The notes under the pieces were generated by a model. The model was not told where the DNA came from and ran no database searches. It saw nothing but the letters and a program-made list of their open reading frames with translations. The translations under genes and the position numbers were made by a program. From NCBI GenBank assembly GCA_025455445.1, contig JALOMN010000207.1, positions 1-5,666 of the forward strand: DNA of 5,666 bases, written 5' to 3'. Of the stretch, positions 1 through 5,666 are shown piece by piece (the first letter of the stretch is position 1; each line of letters opens with the position of its first letter). The stretch comes from Cyclobacteriaceae bacterium (GTDB lineage Bacteria; Bacteroidota; Bacteroidia; Cytophagales; Cyclobacteriaceae).

Positions 1-1686
1 ATGATAATAAAGCGATGACACAACACTTAAGTCGCCTGCCAATTTCTTGCGCAACTCCAATGAAAACTGGTTGCTTTTAGTAAATGAAAGATTGTTGTTA
101 TCAACATTCGAAAGATAAGTCTGAGTTTGTTGTGTCTGGCTTACCAGGCTATAAGCCAGTGTAATCGTATTATTGTTCCATGCGCGTGCAATATTTACGC
201 GTGGTTCAAGAGCAGCAGATTCGTTATAAGTAAAATACATGTAGCGAAGTCCGGCACCAAGATTGAATTTTCCAACCTGTTGCGACCAGGCGAAATAAGG
301 CTGCCATAGTAATCCGGATACAGTGCCATTTACATTTCCAAGTATATCAATATAGAATTGATTTACAGATAAAACATCCAAATCATGTTGAGTATAATTT
401 ACACGTATGCCAGATTCAACAAAACCAGCAGTATTAAGCTTTTTAATACCCTTTACAAATGCTGAAAAAAGTTGCTGTTTAGAGGAGTATGATTCTCTGA
501 AAATAGTTGGATACGATACCATTGTCCCCTGCGATTCTCTCTCTTGATTCTGAGCAGAAAACGAGATACCTGTGGTAACTGTAGCCCAACCAGGTTTAAA
601 CTGGTTTACAATTCCTACTCCAGCCACATTGCCGGTAAAATCAATAGTGTATCGATCCTTCTCTGTTTCCCATTCATCTTCAGGTTTGGCTGCAAATTGA
701 TTAGAACTTAACCCGCCAAATCCAAACATGGAAAGATTTCCACCCTTTTTACCCGGCACATTAAGGTGAAATGAAAAATCCTGAAAATTAATTTTCTCTC
801 CACCGAAATCCACACCCATTTCAGAAAGCAATCCCACGGTTGAGTAACGGTAGTTCGCAAGGAAAGAACTTTTACTTGATTTACTCAAGGGTCCCTCAGC
901 GGCTACATCCAACCCAATCAAACTTGCTTGCGCAGTATATTGCATTCTATCTGAATTGCCCGGTCTTAATGTCATATCCATACTACCAGATAACGCATTA
1001 CCATATTGCACCGGCAATGCCCCTGAATAAAAGTCCGTGCGATCTAACAATTGTGCACTCAACACATTTACTCCTCCACCATTAGCATTGGGTTTATCGC
1101 TAAACGTACCTGCATTGGCAAGGTGGTTTGGGTTAAGGATATCAAGTCCTTGCAAACGCCAGTTAATGGCATTGGGTGAATAGCCTTTCACAATTATGGC
1201 ATTACTCTGATCATTACCAGTTACCACACCGGGATAAGAAGTGAGCATGCGTACAGGATCGAAAAAATTGGCAGGTACACGCAATGCTTTTTCAATTGGT
1301 ATGGTGGTGGTGTTTGCCATGGAAACTGAAGGTGGAATTACTACTACTTCCTCCAACACTTTTTTCGATTCTTCCAATAACAACCCTAGTCGAAGTGATT
1401 TTCCGGAAATGATGAGTATTTCACTCTCGTAAGATTGATATCCGGTATAGGATACAACTAATTTATATCTTCCAGGAGCTAACTCATTAATTATAAAAGC
1501 ACCTAGCGAATCACTGACGGCACCTTTTACGAATTGTCCATTGGTAAACAATGTTACGTTTGCCAGCGCAACCGGCTTTTGCGTCCATGCATCCTTTACA
1601 CTACCGTAAAATCCCTGGGTAATATTCTGGCTGTAGGCAGATATTGAGAGAGAAAATAAGATGATAAACCGGATATACTTTGTCAT
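1..1686 (-). CDS. TonB-dependent outer-membrane receptor with carboxypeptidase-regulatory-like N-terminal domain (partial, C-terminus outside window)
   Basis: This frame is open for 562 codons from an ATG at 1686 to the window edge, read codon by codon without a stop. Residues 1-20 form a Sec signal peptide (MTKYIRF, a hydrophobic core, then SAYSQ), which fixes the start. Residues about 25-100 look like a CarboxypepD_reg beta-sandwich (GSVKDAWTQKPVALANV, then PGRYKLVVSYTGY). A LEEVVV segment near 111-116 fits the linker/TonB-box region. The plug follows at about 125-242, with SYPGVVTGNDQSN, IIVKGYSPNAINWRLQGLDILNPNH, a GGGVNVLSAQLL strand and QYGNALSGSMDM. From about 245 onward there are alternating amphipathic strands typical of the 22-strand barrel, including LEPRVN. 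Family members usually run about 750-800 residues, so roughly 200 are missing beyond position 1. The family imports substrates across the outer membrane using TonB/ExbBD energy. The plug resembles the non-SusC type, and no SusD partner is visible. Carbohydrate as substrate is inferred only from the neighbours. It lies 63 bases downstream of the isomerase-like gene. Confidence 0.93.
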   Translation of the reverse strand, partial: MTKYIRFIILFSLSISAYSQNITQGFYGSVKDAWTQKPVALANVTLFTNGQFVKGAVSDSLGAFIINELAPGRYKLVVSYTGYQSYESEILIISGKSLRLGLLLEESKKVLEEVVVIPPSVSMANTTTIPIEKALRVPANFFDPVRMLTSYPGVVTGNDQSNAIIVKGYSPNAINWRLQGLDILNPNHLANAGTFSDKPNANGGGVNVLSAQLLDRTDFYSGALPVQYGNALSGSMDMTLRPGNSDRMQYTAQASLIGLDVAAEGPLSKSSKSSFLANYRYSTVGLLSEMGVDFGGEKINFQDFSFHLNVPGKKGGNLSMFGFGGLSSNQFAAKPEDEWETEKDRYTIDFTGNVAGVGIVNQFKPGWATVTTGISFSAQNQERESQGTMVSYPTIFRESYSSKQQLFSAFVKGIKKLNTAGFVESGIRVNYTQHDLDVLSVNQFYIDILGNVNGTVSGLLWQPYFAWSQQVGKFNLGAGLRYMYFTYNESAALEPRVNIARAWNNNTITLAYSLVSQTQQTQTYLSNVDNNNLSFTKSNQFSLELRKKLAGDLSVVSSLYYH

Positions 1687-1698
1687 AACTAAAAACAC

Positions 1699-1742
1699 AA
1701 ATGCCCCTTCACTTTAGATGACGCAAAAGTAAAGAGGCATTT
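1699..1742 (-). terminator. Terminator-like hairpin with U-rich tail between isomerase gene and receptor gene
   Basis: Two 17-base arms (1726-1742 and 1699-1715) are separated by a 10-base loop (1716-1725). Read on the minus strand, all 17 positions pair, two of them as G-U wobbles. On the plus strand those two become C-A mismatches, so the structure favours minus-strand RNA. It is followed by GTGTTTTTAGTT, a U-rich tail, and then the receptor ATG at 1686. It starts 7 bases after the isomerase stop codon, where an intrinsic terminator would be expected. The oddity is that only 12 bases separate the stem from the receptor start, so it could also be an attenuator or a palindromic operator. Confidence 0.6.
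1724..1731 (-). promoter_or_regulatory. Candidate Bacteroidota -7 promoter element for the receptor gene
   Basis: On the minus strand this reads TACTTTTG, an exact match to the Bacteroidota -7 consensus TAnnTTTG. It would place transcription start about 30-35 bases before the receptor ATG. No convincing TTG/TTTG -33 element is found 17-23 bases upstream, and the motif is short enough to occur by chance. It sits at the stem/loop edge of the hairpin described separately. Confidence 0.35.
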
Positions 1743-1749
1743 TGAGTAA

Positions 1750-2598
1750 TTATAAGATCGTCTTCAGATAATTGACACAGTTTTTAGTGCTTTCCATTGG
1801 TGTGGAAGGATAGCTCTCTTGCTCCACAAAGAAGTCCTTTAAACCTGCTTGTTCTGCTTTTGCAAAAAGGTTTTTAAAATCAATTGAGCCTGTGCCCACA
1901 TCAGCATTATTTTCAGGATTCACTTTATCCATGTCTTTCACATGCCACAACTGGAATCTTCCAGGGTATTTTTCAAAATACTTAACGGGATCAGAGCCAC
2001 CCCGCACTATCCAATAAATATCCATCTCCCATGTTACCAATTTAGGGTCAAGTTGCCCAAGCATAAAATCCATCATCACCTGACCTTCCACTTGTTCTAG
2101 TTCAAAAGCGTGATTATGATAACCAAACTGCAAATCATATTTTTTTGCAACCTCACCTGCCTTATTTAATGTTTCACAGGTTTTCTTTAATTCATCCAAT
2201 GAGGAATAGTATTTTTTATCGAGCCAGGGTACTACCACATACTTCTGCCCAAGCGATTTTGCGTCTTCACAGGATTTTTCCCAATTGTTGGTCGTCAATT
2301 CAATTCCATAGTGACCGCTTATTGTTTTCATGCCAATACTCTTCATATAATCGCCAAACTCTTTTACAGTCATACCAAAGAGTTTACCATTATTATATCC
2401 ATATGTTTCAGCCTGCGTGTAACCCATATCGGCTACAGCCTTTAATGTTCCCTTTACATCTTTCATAATCACCTGACGTAAGGTATAAAGCTGAAGGCCA
2501 ACAGAATTTTTAAACTGACCGGCTTTAAGTAAGGAGGGCAATGCCATCATTCCAACTACTGCCAAAGATGACGTTTGAATAAATTTTCTACGTTCCAT
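1750..2598 (-). CDS. Exported sugar phosphate isomerase/epimerase-like TIM-barrel protein (xylose isomerase-like, AP_endonuc_2 superfamily)
   Basis: This is an intact 282-residue protein of normal family length. Residues 1-26 are a twin-arginine-type leader: ERRKFIQ, a hydrophobic stretch TSSLAVVGMMALPSLL, then KAG. This fixes the ATG at 2598 and predicts export to the periplasm. The mature part shows the xylose-isomerase-like barrel: VGLQLYTLR (33-41), AETYG (63-67), SGHYG (94-98), GYHNHAFE (159-166), WEMDIYW (190-196), LWHVKD (217-222), GTGSIDF (235-241) and FVEQES (257-262). Candidate metal or acid/base residues are Asp193, His219, Glu259 and the HNH..E group at 161-166, assigned by family pattern and not by alignment. 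Relatives include sugar epimerases, inosose dehydratase-like enzymes and exported 3-keto-glycoside lyases, so the exact reaction is open. It starts 18 bases after the stop of the large dehydrogenase gene with no Shine-Dalgarno sequence (CACTTTAACCGAAACACT), so cotranscription is likely. A hairpin follows its stop. Confidence 0.9.
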   Translation of the reverse strand: MERRKFIQTSSLAVVGMMALPSLLKAGQFKNSVGLQLYTLRQVIMKDVKGTLKAVADMGYTQAETYGYNNGKLFGMTVKEFGDYMKSIGMKTISGHYGIELTTNNWEKSCEDAKSLGQKYVVVPWLDKKYYSSLDELKKTCETLNKAGEVAKKYDLQFGYHNHAFELEQVEGQVMMDFMLGQLDPKLVTWEMDIYWIVRGGSDPVKYFEKYPGRFQLWHVKDMDKVNPENNADVGTGSIDFKNLFAKAEQAGLKDFFVEQESYPSTPMESTKNCVNYLKTIL

Positions 2599-2616
2599 AG
2601 TGTTTCGGTTAAAGTG

Positions 2617-4620
2617 TTATTTACCTAAAATAAATTGTACCAGAGAGAACAAATTCTCTTCACCTGCTTTTTCATTTTTAAATTTAAGCACCACATCGTG
2701 CTTGCCTTTTACAGGCTTTATAGCAACACCAGACGGCCTCATGAAAATTCCACTTTGAACTTCCATCTTAGGTGCATTTAAAAAACTCACCGTACCTAAC
2801 AGCGCACCTTCAGCAGAATCCAGCCTTACTTCCATTTCGCCTCCTTTCGAATTGCCCATTTCTATCACCACAAAGTTCAACATGCCCACATTTGTCAAAT
2901 CAACTTGTTTATATGTTGCAGATGATCCGTGCTTGATGTTTTCAAGAAAGTTATAACCGGCCGCACTTGATTTCCTTAAGCCACCATTCAAATCAGTTGC
3001 ATCTGCCGTATTAAGCATAGGAGATTTTAACATAAACTGTTTGGTCGTAGAAAGAGAAGGCATTCCATTGGCACCGTTATCTTCATACGTTGCCGTAAGC
3101 ACATAGGCAGCAGTTGGCAGCGGGCCCGGAGGTGGAATCGCTGCAAAATTTGTCTTACCACTCAATGGCAAGCTCACCACTTTTTCTTCGTTGGCTAATG
3201 ATAAGATATACTCTATCATTTGCACAGCCTGTGCTTTGGTGAGTTGTGGATGCGCAGCCATCGCTACTTCTCCCCAGTTACCGGAGCCACCTTTCAACAC
3301 TTTATCACTTAACACCTCCACTGCACGAACTTCTTTGATATAACGTTTAGCCACTTCGCGATATGCAGGTCCTGCAGATTTCTCGTCAACCATGTGGCAT
3401 GATTTACAATCACTTTCGGCAATCAGCAACTTACCCGGCAGTTCACCACGTTGATGGCCTTGCGCAATCTTAGTCATGTCAAAACCCTGCGGATGAAAAT
3501 CCATCGTTACCAATACTTTTCCGGGCGGAATTTTTCCGTCTACAGTAGAACCATCTTCCTTATCGGTAACTGTCACTTTATAGTTTACAAATCCACCGGG
3601 TAAGAAATGAGTTGAATTTCCATCAATCGCGATGTCAATAACGGGTGGTTCATTACCTGCCACGATTGTTAACTCCGCAGAAGAGGTAGATCCGTTTTTG
3701 TCAGTGGCGGTAATCTTAGGCCGGTAAATACCGGGCTTATCGAAGGTATATGCGAATTGTGCGTTGTTGGATTTAACCACCTCTCCTTTAATCGCCATTT
3801 CATAGGTAACTGCATCGCCATCCGGATCAGTACTTTCCTGCGCGGAGATATTCACCTGCAAAGGTATTGCACCAGAAAGTTTATCTGCTTTTAACACTAC
3901 TTGTGGTGGTCGGTTGCCACCATTGAAATCAATCCGCGACAAGCGTGCATCCATATTTTGTTTGAACCAGGCAGTACCATATTCCAGTGTGTACAATTTT
4001 CCATCGGGTCCAAAAGCCATATCAATTATGTTATTGAATTGAGTGCCTTCCATAAATGGCTCAATGTCCATAATAGCGCCTTTATCATTCATCGAAACCA
4101 ATCGCATCCAGTTGCGCATCCAGTCATAGATGATCAACTTACCATCAAAATAATCCGGAAAAGCAGTGGCTTTACCTTTATAATTTTCTGAATAAAAGAT
4201 CGGGCCTGCCATGGCATTACGACCACCGGTTTTCATGAGTGGGAAGTCGGGCGACTCTGCATATGGATACCAGATAAATGGCGGACTTACCGGAGGCAAT
4301 TCCGTCTTTCCTGTATTATGAGGCGAAGAGTTGATGGGTTTGTTTGGATCGTGTTTAGCACCCACAATCTTTTTATCAAAATCATATTTCGCATACGGAT
4401 AATTTCCACCTACAAATAAAGGCCAGCCGAAATATCCTGCCTTTTGTGCCTGGTTTAATTCATCATAACCACGAGGGCCGCGGGTCTCACTGTCATTGCC
4501 CGCATCGGGGCCAACCTCACCCCAATATAAAAAGCCGGTCTTCTGATCGATTGAAATTCGGTAGGGGTTGCGATTACCCATTACATAAATTTCAGGGCGT
4601 GTTTTTTCTTCACCTTTCGC
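2617..4620 (-). CDS. 3' fragment of the fusion gene: C-terminal propeller half, PKD/Ig-like region, cytochrome c domain and CBM6-like domain
   Basis: Family-like sequence begins at AKGEEKTRPEIYVMGNRNPYR. The frame is open further upstream to an ATG at 4755, but those 45 codons overlap the 5' fragment out of frame and look like no family, so that start is spurious. RNP (4564-4572) matches the Arg-Asn substrate/PQQ-binding pair of soluble glucose dehydrogenase. GEVGPDAG, GYDELNQ and GYFGWPLFVGGNYPY follow, then FGPDGKLYTLEYG closes the propeller. A PKD-like domain starts at NRPPQ (3915), and a second Ig-like stretch starts at NEPPVIDI. The haem-binding CKSCH is at 3394-3408, and the likely axial Met is at 3259-3261 in VAMAAHP. 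The last ~130 residues (GGLRKSSAAGYNFLENIKHG to KHDVVLKFKNEKAGEENLFSLVQFILGK) resemble CBM6-type sandwiches. The stop TAA at 2617 lies 18 bases before the isomerase-like gene. Alone, this fragment has no signal peptide, so export and haem attachment would fail. Confidence 0.88.
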   Translation of the reverse strand, partial: AKGEEKTRPEIYVMGNRNPYRISIDQKTGFLYWGEVGPDAGNDSETRGPRGYDELNQAQKAGYFGWPLFVGGNYPYAKYDFDKKIVGAKHDPNKPINSSPHNTGKTELPPVSPPFIWYPYAESPDFPLMKTGGRNAMAGPIFYSENYKGKATAFPDYFDGKLIIYDWMRNWMRLVSMNDKGAIMDIEPFMEGTQFNNIIDMAFGPDGKLYTLEYGTAWFKQNMDARLSRIDFNGGNRPPQVVLKADKLSGAIPLQVNISAQESTDPDGDAVTYEMAIKGEVVKSNNAQFAYTFDKPGIYRPKITATDKNGSTSSAELTIVAGNEPPVIDIAIDGNSTHFLPGGFVNYKVTVTDKEDGSTVDGKIPPGKVLVTMDFHPQGFDMTKIAQGHQRGELPGKLLIAESDCKSCHMVDEKSAGPAYREVAKRYIKEVRAVEVLSDKVLKGGSGNWGEVAMAAHPQLTKAQAVQMIEYILSLANEEKVVSLPLSGKTNFAAIPPPGPLPTAAYVLTATYEDNGANGMPSLSTTKQFMLKSPMLNTADATDLNGGLRKSSAAGYNFLENIKHGSSATYKQVDLTNVGMLNFVVIEMGNSKGGEMEVRLDSAEGALLGTVSFLNAPKMEVQSGIFMRPSGVAIKPVKGKHDVVLKFKNEKAGEENLFSLVQFILGK

Positions 4621-4624
4621 CACG
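4610..4624 (-). other. Frame junction / presumed deletion point in the dehydrogenase propeller
   Basis: Minus-strand reading is CGT GGC GAA AGG TGA in the upstream frame and GCG AAA GGT GAA GAA in the downstream frame. The last family-like upstream residue is the Gly of LRG (4619-4621) and the first downstream one is Ala or Lys (4620-4615). The two frames share the bases GC at the junction. If the original had Gly, n codons, then GCG AAA, the missing length is 3n+2 bases. With n about 20, that is roughly 60-65 bases. Two shared bases could be microhomology, but the lost sequence is not available to test this. Confidence 0.7.
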
Positions 4625-5666
4625 CAAGTCGTTGGTGTTGGAAGATGAACTCTGTGCATCAAATGAACTGCGATTTGGTCTCTCATCGGCAGGACTAAAT
4701 CCATCGGACTCGAACGGGCTGGTATTATCGCCTGTTGACAAGTAAAGATTTCCATCAGGACCGAATGTTAACGAACCTCCTGTATGGCAGCAGTTGAGAC
4801 GTTGCGTGGCAACTTCCAGCATTTGTATTTCAGATGCCTGATCTACTTTTTCACCATCAAACACAAAACGCGATAGTACATTGGCAGATTTTTCAGGATG
4901 CGAATAATAAATATAGAGCCACTTATTTTTCTCAAAACCCGGGTCATGCGTGATGCCCAGCATTCCGTCTTCAAATTTTGTAGCTACATTAAAGTTATTA
5001 ATCACAGTGATGGTATCCTTTTTAGGATCGTACAGTTTTACTGCCCCTTTGCGTTCGATAAAAATAATTCTTCCATCCGGCATGATGTCCATCTCGGTAG
5101 GCTCATCAAAATTATAACCCAATACTACTTTTGTAAATCGATTGGTTTCAGGCAATTTCTTTTCTCTCGCCTTACTCCAATCAGGTTTGCCCTCTCCTAT
5201 CGCATAGAGAATTCCCTGATAGACGTGATCTAAAAACATCGGGTCTGCAAATGATTCATTGGTATGCCCCATGCCTGTATAGAATGAACGTCCACCTTCA
5301 AAATCATGATACCATGCTATCGGATGGTTGTCGCCATTCTCGCCACCCTGATAAGAGGTTTCATCGAGTTTATACAATACCTCAATATCTTCTGAGATTT
5401 TTTTGTAGTTGTATAATTCGTCCGTACGGATCCACTCATCGGGTAAGTTAATGCCCTTACCAAACGGTTTTATTTTTTTGAATTTGGCTTCCTGTATTTG
5501 CGGATGGCTTTTAAAATAAGCGCCCACTAATTTTCCATACCACCACCAATCATATTCGGTATCAGCCGCTGCATGAATACCCACATAACCTCCGCCCGAT
5601 TGGATAAATCGCTTGAAGCTATTCTGCTGCGCTTCATTAAATACATCACCGGTAGTACTCAGAAAA
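4610..5666 (-). CDS. 5' fragment of the fusion gene: ThuA-like domain plus N-terminal half of the PQQ sugar dehydrogenase propeller
   Basis: The frame is open from the window edge to a TGA at 4610-4612. The true start is outside: reading upstream of the GTG at 5584 gives FLSTTGDVFNEAQQ and IQSGGGYVGIHAAADTEYDWWWYG, unbroken ThuA family sequence, so that GTG is an internal valine. Further ThuA signatures are HPIAWYHDFEGGRSFYTG and MGHTNESF (about 5320-5250), ending near YAIGEGKPDW. The dehydrogenase then begins (MPDGRIIFIERKGAVKLYD, EDGMLGITHDPGF, LYIYYS). His at 4784-4786 in NCCHTGGSLTFGPDGNLYLSTGD sits in the position of the catalytic base, His144, of soluble glucose dehydrogenase. The fragment ends NTNDLRG followed by two out-of-place residues (ER) and the stop. 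It lacks the RNP motif, half the propeller and the haem domain, so it should not be an active dehydrogenase alone. ThuA proteins are tied to trehalose and related 3-keto-sugar use in rhizobia. The ThuA reaction here is inferred, not shown. Confidence 0.85.
   Translation of the reverse strand, partial: FLSTTGDVFNEAQQNSFKRFIQSGGGYVGIHAAADTEYDWWWYGKLVGAYFKSHPQIQEAKFKKIKPFGKGINLPDEWIRTDELYNYKKISEDIEVLYKLDETSYQGGENGDNHPIAWYHDFEGGRSFYTGMGHTNESFADPMFLDHVYQGILYAIGEGKPDWSKAREKKLPETNRFTKVVLGYNFDEPTEMDIMPDGRIIFIERKGAVKLYDPKKDTITVINNFNVATKFEDGMLGITHDPGFEKNKWLYIYYSHPEKSANVLSRFVFDGEKVDQASEIQMLEVATQRLNCCHTGGSLTFGPDGNLYLSTGDNTSPFESDGFSPADERPNRSSFDAQSSSSNTNDLRGER

Larger units (their letters stand above)
2617..5666 (-). 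pseudogene. ThuA / PQQ-type glucose-sorbosone dehydrogenase / PKD / cytochrome c / CBM6-like fusion gene, disrupted by an internal deletion with frameshift (5' end outside window)
   Basis: Two consecutive minus-strand frames together match one well-known Bacteroidota fusion protein of roughly 1,100 residues. In order they give the ThuA C-terminal half (about 5666-5180), the first propeller part (about 5150-4619), the rest of the propeller (4620 to about 3920), PKD/Ig-like domains (about 3915-3480), cytochrome c (about 3470-3190) and a CBM6-like C-terminus (about 3025-2620). The frames meet near 4619, where NTNDLRG runs straight into KGEEKTRPEIY. Family members have about 20 more residues here (a G-K-x-L-R-I strand and a D-G-x-x-x-I-P loop). 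An intact protein would oxidise a sugar in the periplasm with PQQ and pass electrons to its own haem. As written, the sequence yields a truncated ThuA/half-propeller product. A sequencing or assembly error is a real alternative. No other disruption is seen across 3 kb. Confidence 0.75.

Noticed and set aside
127..1432. Plus-strand open frames at 127-309, 840-1085 and 1241-1432
   Set aside because: They lie antisense within the receptor gene, which is continuous and family-like. Their translations have no recognisable domains.
1..1686. SusC-type receptor of a classical polysaccharide utilisation locus
   Set aside because: The plug pattern (QYGNALSGSMDM, NPNH, GGGVNVLS) fits the other Bacteroidota receptor group, and no SusD gene is visible, though the downstream side lies outside the window.
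2145..2468. Plus-strand 107-codon open frame
   Set aside because: It is antisense to conserved barrel motifs of the isomerase-like gene, and its low-complexity translation has no domain.
4609..4621. Programmed +1 frameshift at AGG TGA, as in RF2-type recoding
   Set aside because: A +1 shift there would join the frames, but about 20 conserved propeller residues would still be absent, and no stimulatory Shine-Dalgarno-like element is obvious. A deletion explains both facts.
4621..4755. ATG at 4755 as the real start of a separate 712-residue protein
   Set aside because: The first 45 codons overlap the 5' fragment out of frame and show no signal peptide or family similarity. Recognisable sequence begins only at AKGEEKTRPEIY.
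3901..5451. Plus-strand open frames at 3901-4191, 4446-4745, 4898-5233 and 5251-5451
   Set aside because: All are antisense shadows of the dehydrogenase fusion gene with no recognisable protein features.
5502..5584. GTG at 5584 as the translation start of the ThuA/dehydrogenase protein
   Set aside because: The same frame continues upstream to the window edge with typical ThuA residues (LSTTGDVFNEAQQ, SGGGYVGIHAA), so the start lies beyond 5666.

Overview
The window looks like part of a Bacteroidota chromosome, probably a Chitinophagia- or Cytophagia-like lineage. The evidence is a TonB-dependent receptor with an N-terminal carboxypeptidase-regulatory-like domain, a secreted xylose-isomerase-like TIM-barrel protein with a twin-arginine leader, a very large ThuA / sugar-dehydrogenase / cytochrome c fusion typical of that phylum, AT-leaning composition, and starts without a strong Shine-Dalgarno sequence. 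No RNA gene, insertion sequence, integrase or CRISPR array was seen. The plus strand appears to carry no genes.

All genes lie on the minus strand, so transcription runs from high to low coordinates. From 5666 to 2617 there is one long multidomain gene whose 5' end lies outside the window. It encodes a ThuA-like domain, a PQQ-type glucose/sorbosone dehydrogenase beta-propeller, a PKD/Ig-like region, a c-type cytochrome domain (CKSCH) and a C-terminal CBM6-like beta-sandwich. It is broken near 4619: the frame changes, and about 20 residues normally conserved inside the propeller are also missing. This means a real or apparent deletion rather than a simple one-base slip. After an 18-base gap comes an intact exported sugar isomerase/epimerase-like gene (2598-1750). 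A 63-base gap follows, holding a strong inverted repeat and a Bacteroidota-type -7 element, and then a TonB-dependent receptor (1686 to the window edge, 562 codons, C-terminus outside).

The three genes plausibly act on one carbohydrate-like substrate. The receptor would bring it across the outer membrane. The large fusion, if intact, would oxidise a sugar in the periplasm and pass electrons to its own haem domain. The exported TIM-barrel protein would isomerise, epimerise or cleave the sugar or keto-sugar. ThuA-family proteins and such exported TIM barrels both occur in 3-keto-sugar routes, so an extracytoplasmic oxidative sugar pathway is the best working hypothesis. The substrate cannot be read from the sequence.

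The two observations most worth a second look are the deletion/frameshift in the fusion gene and the hairpin that overlaps a promoter-like element just before the receptor start.
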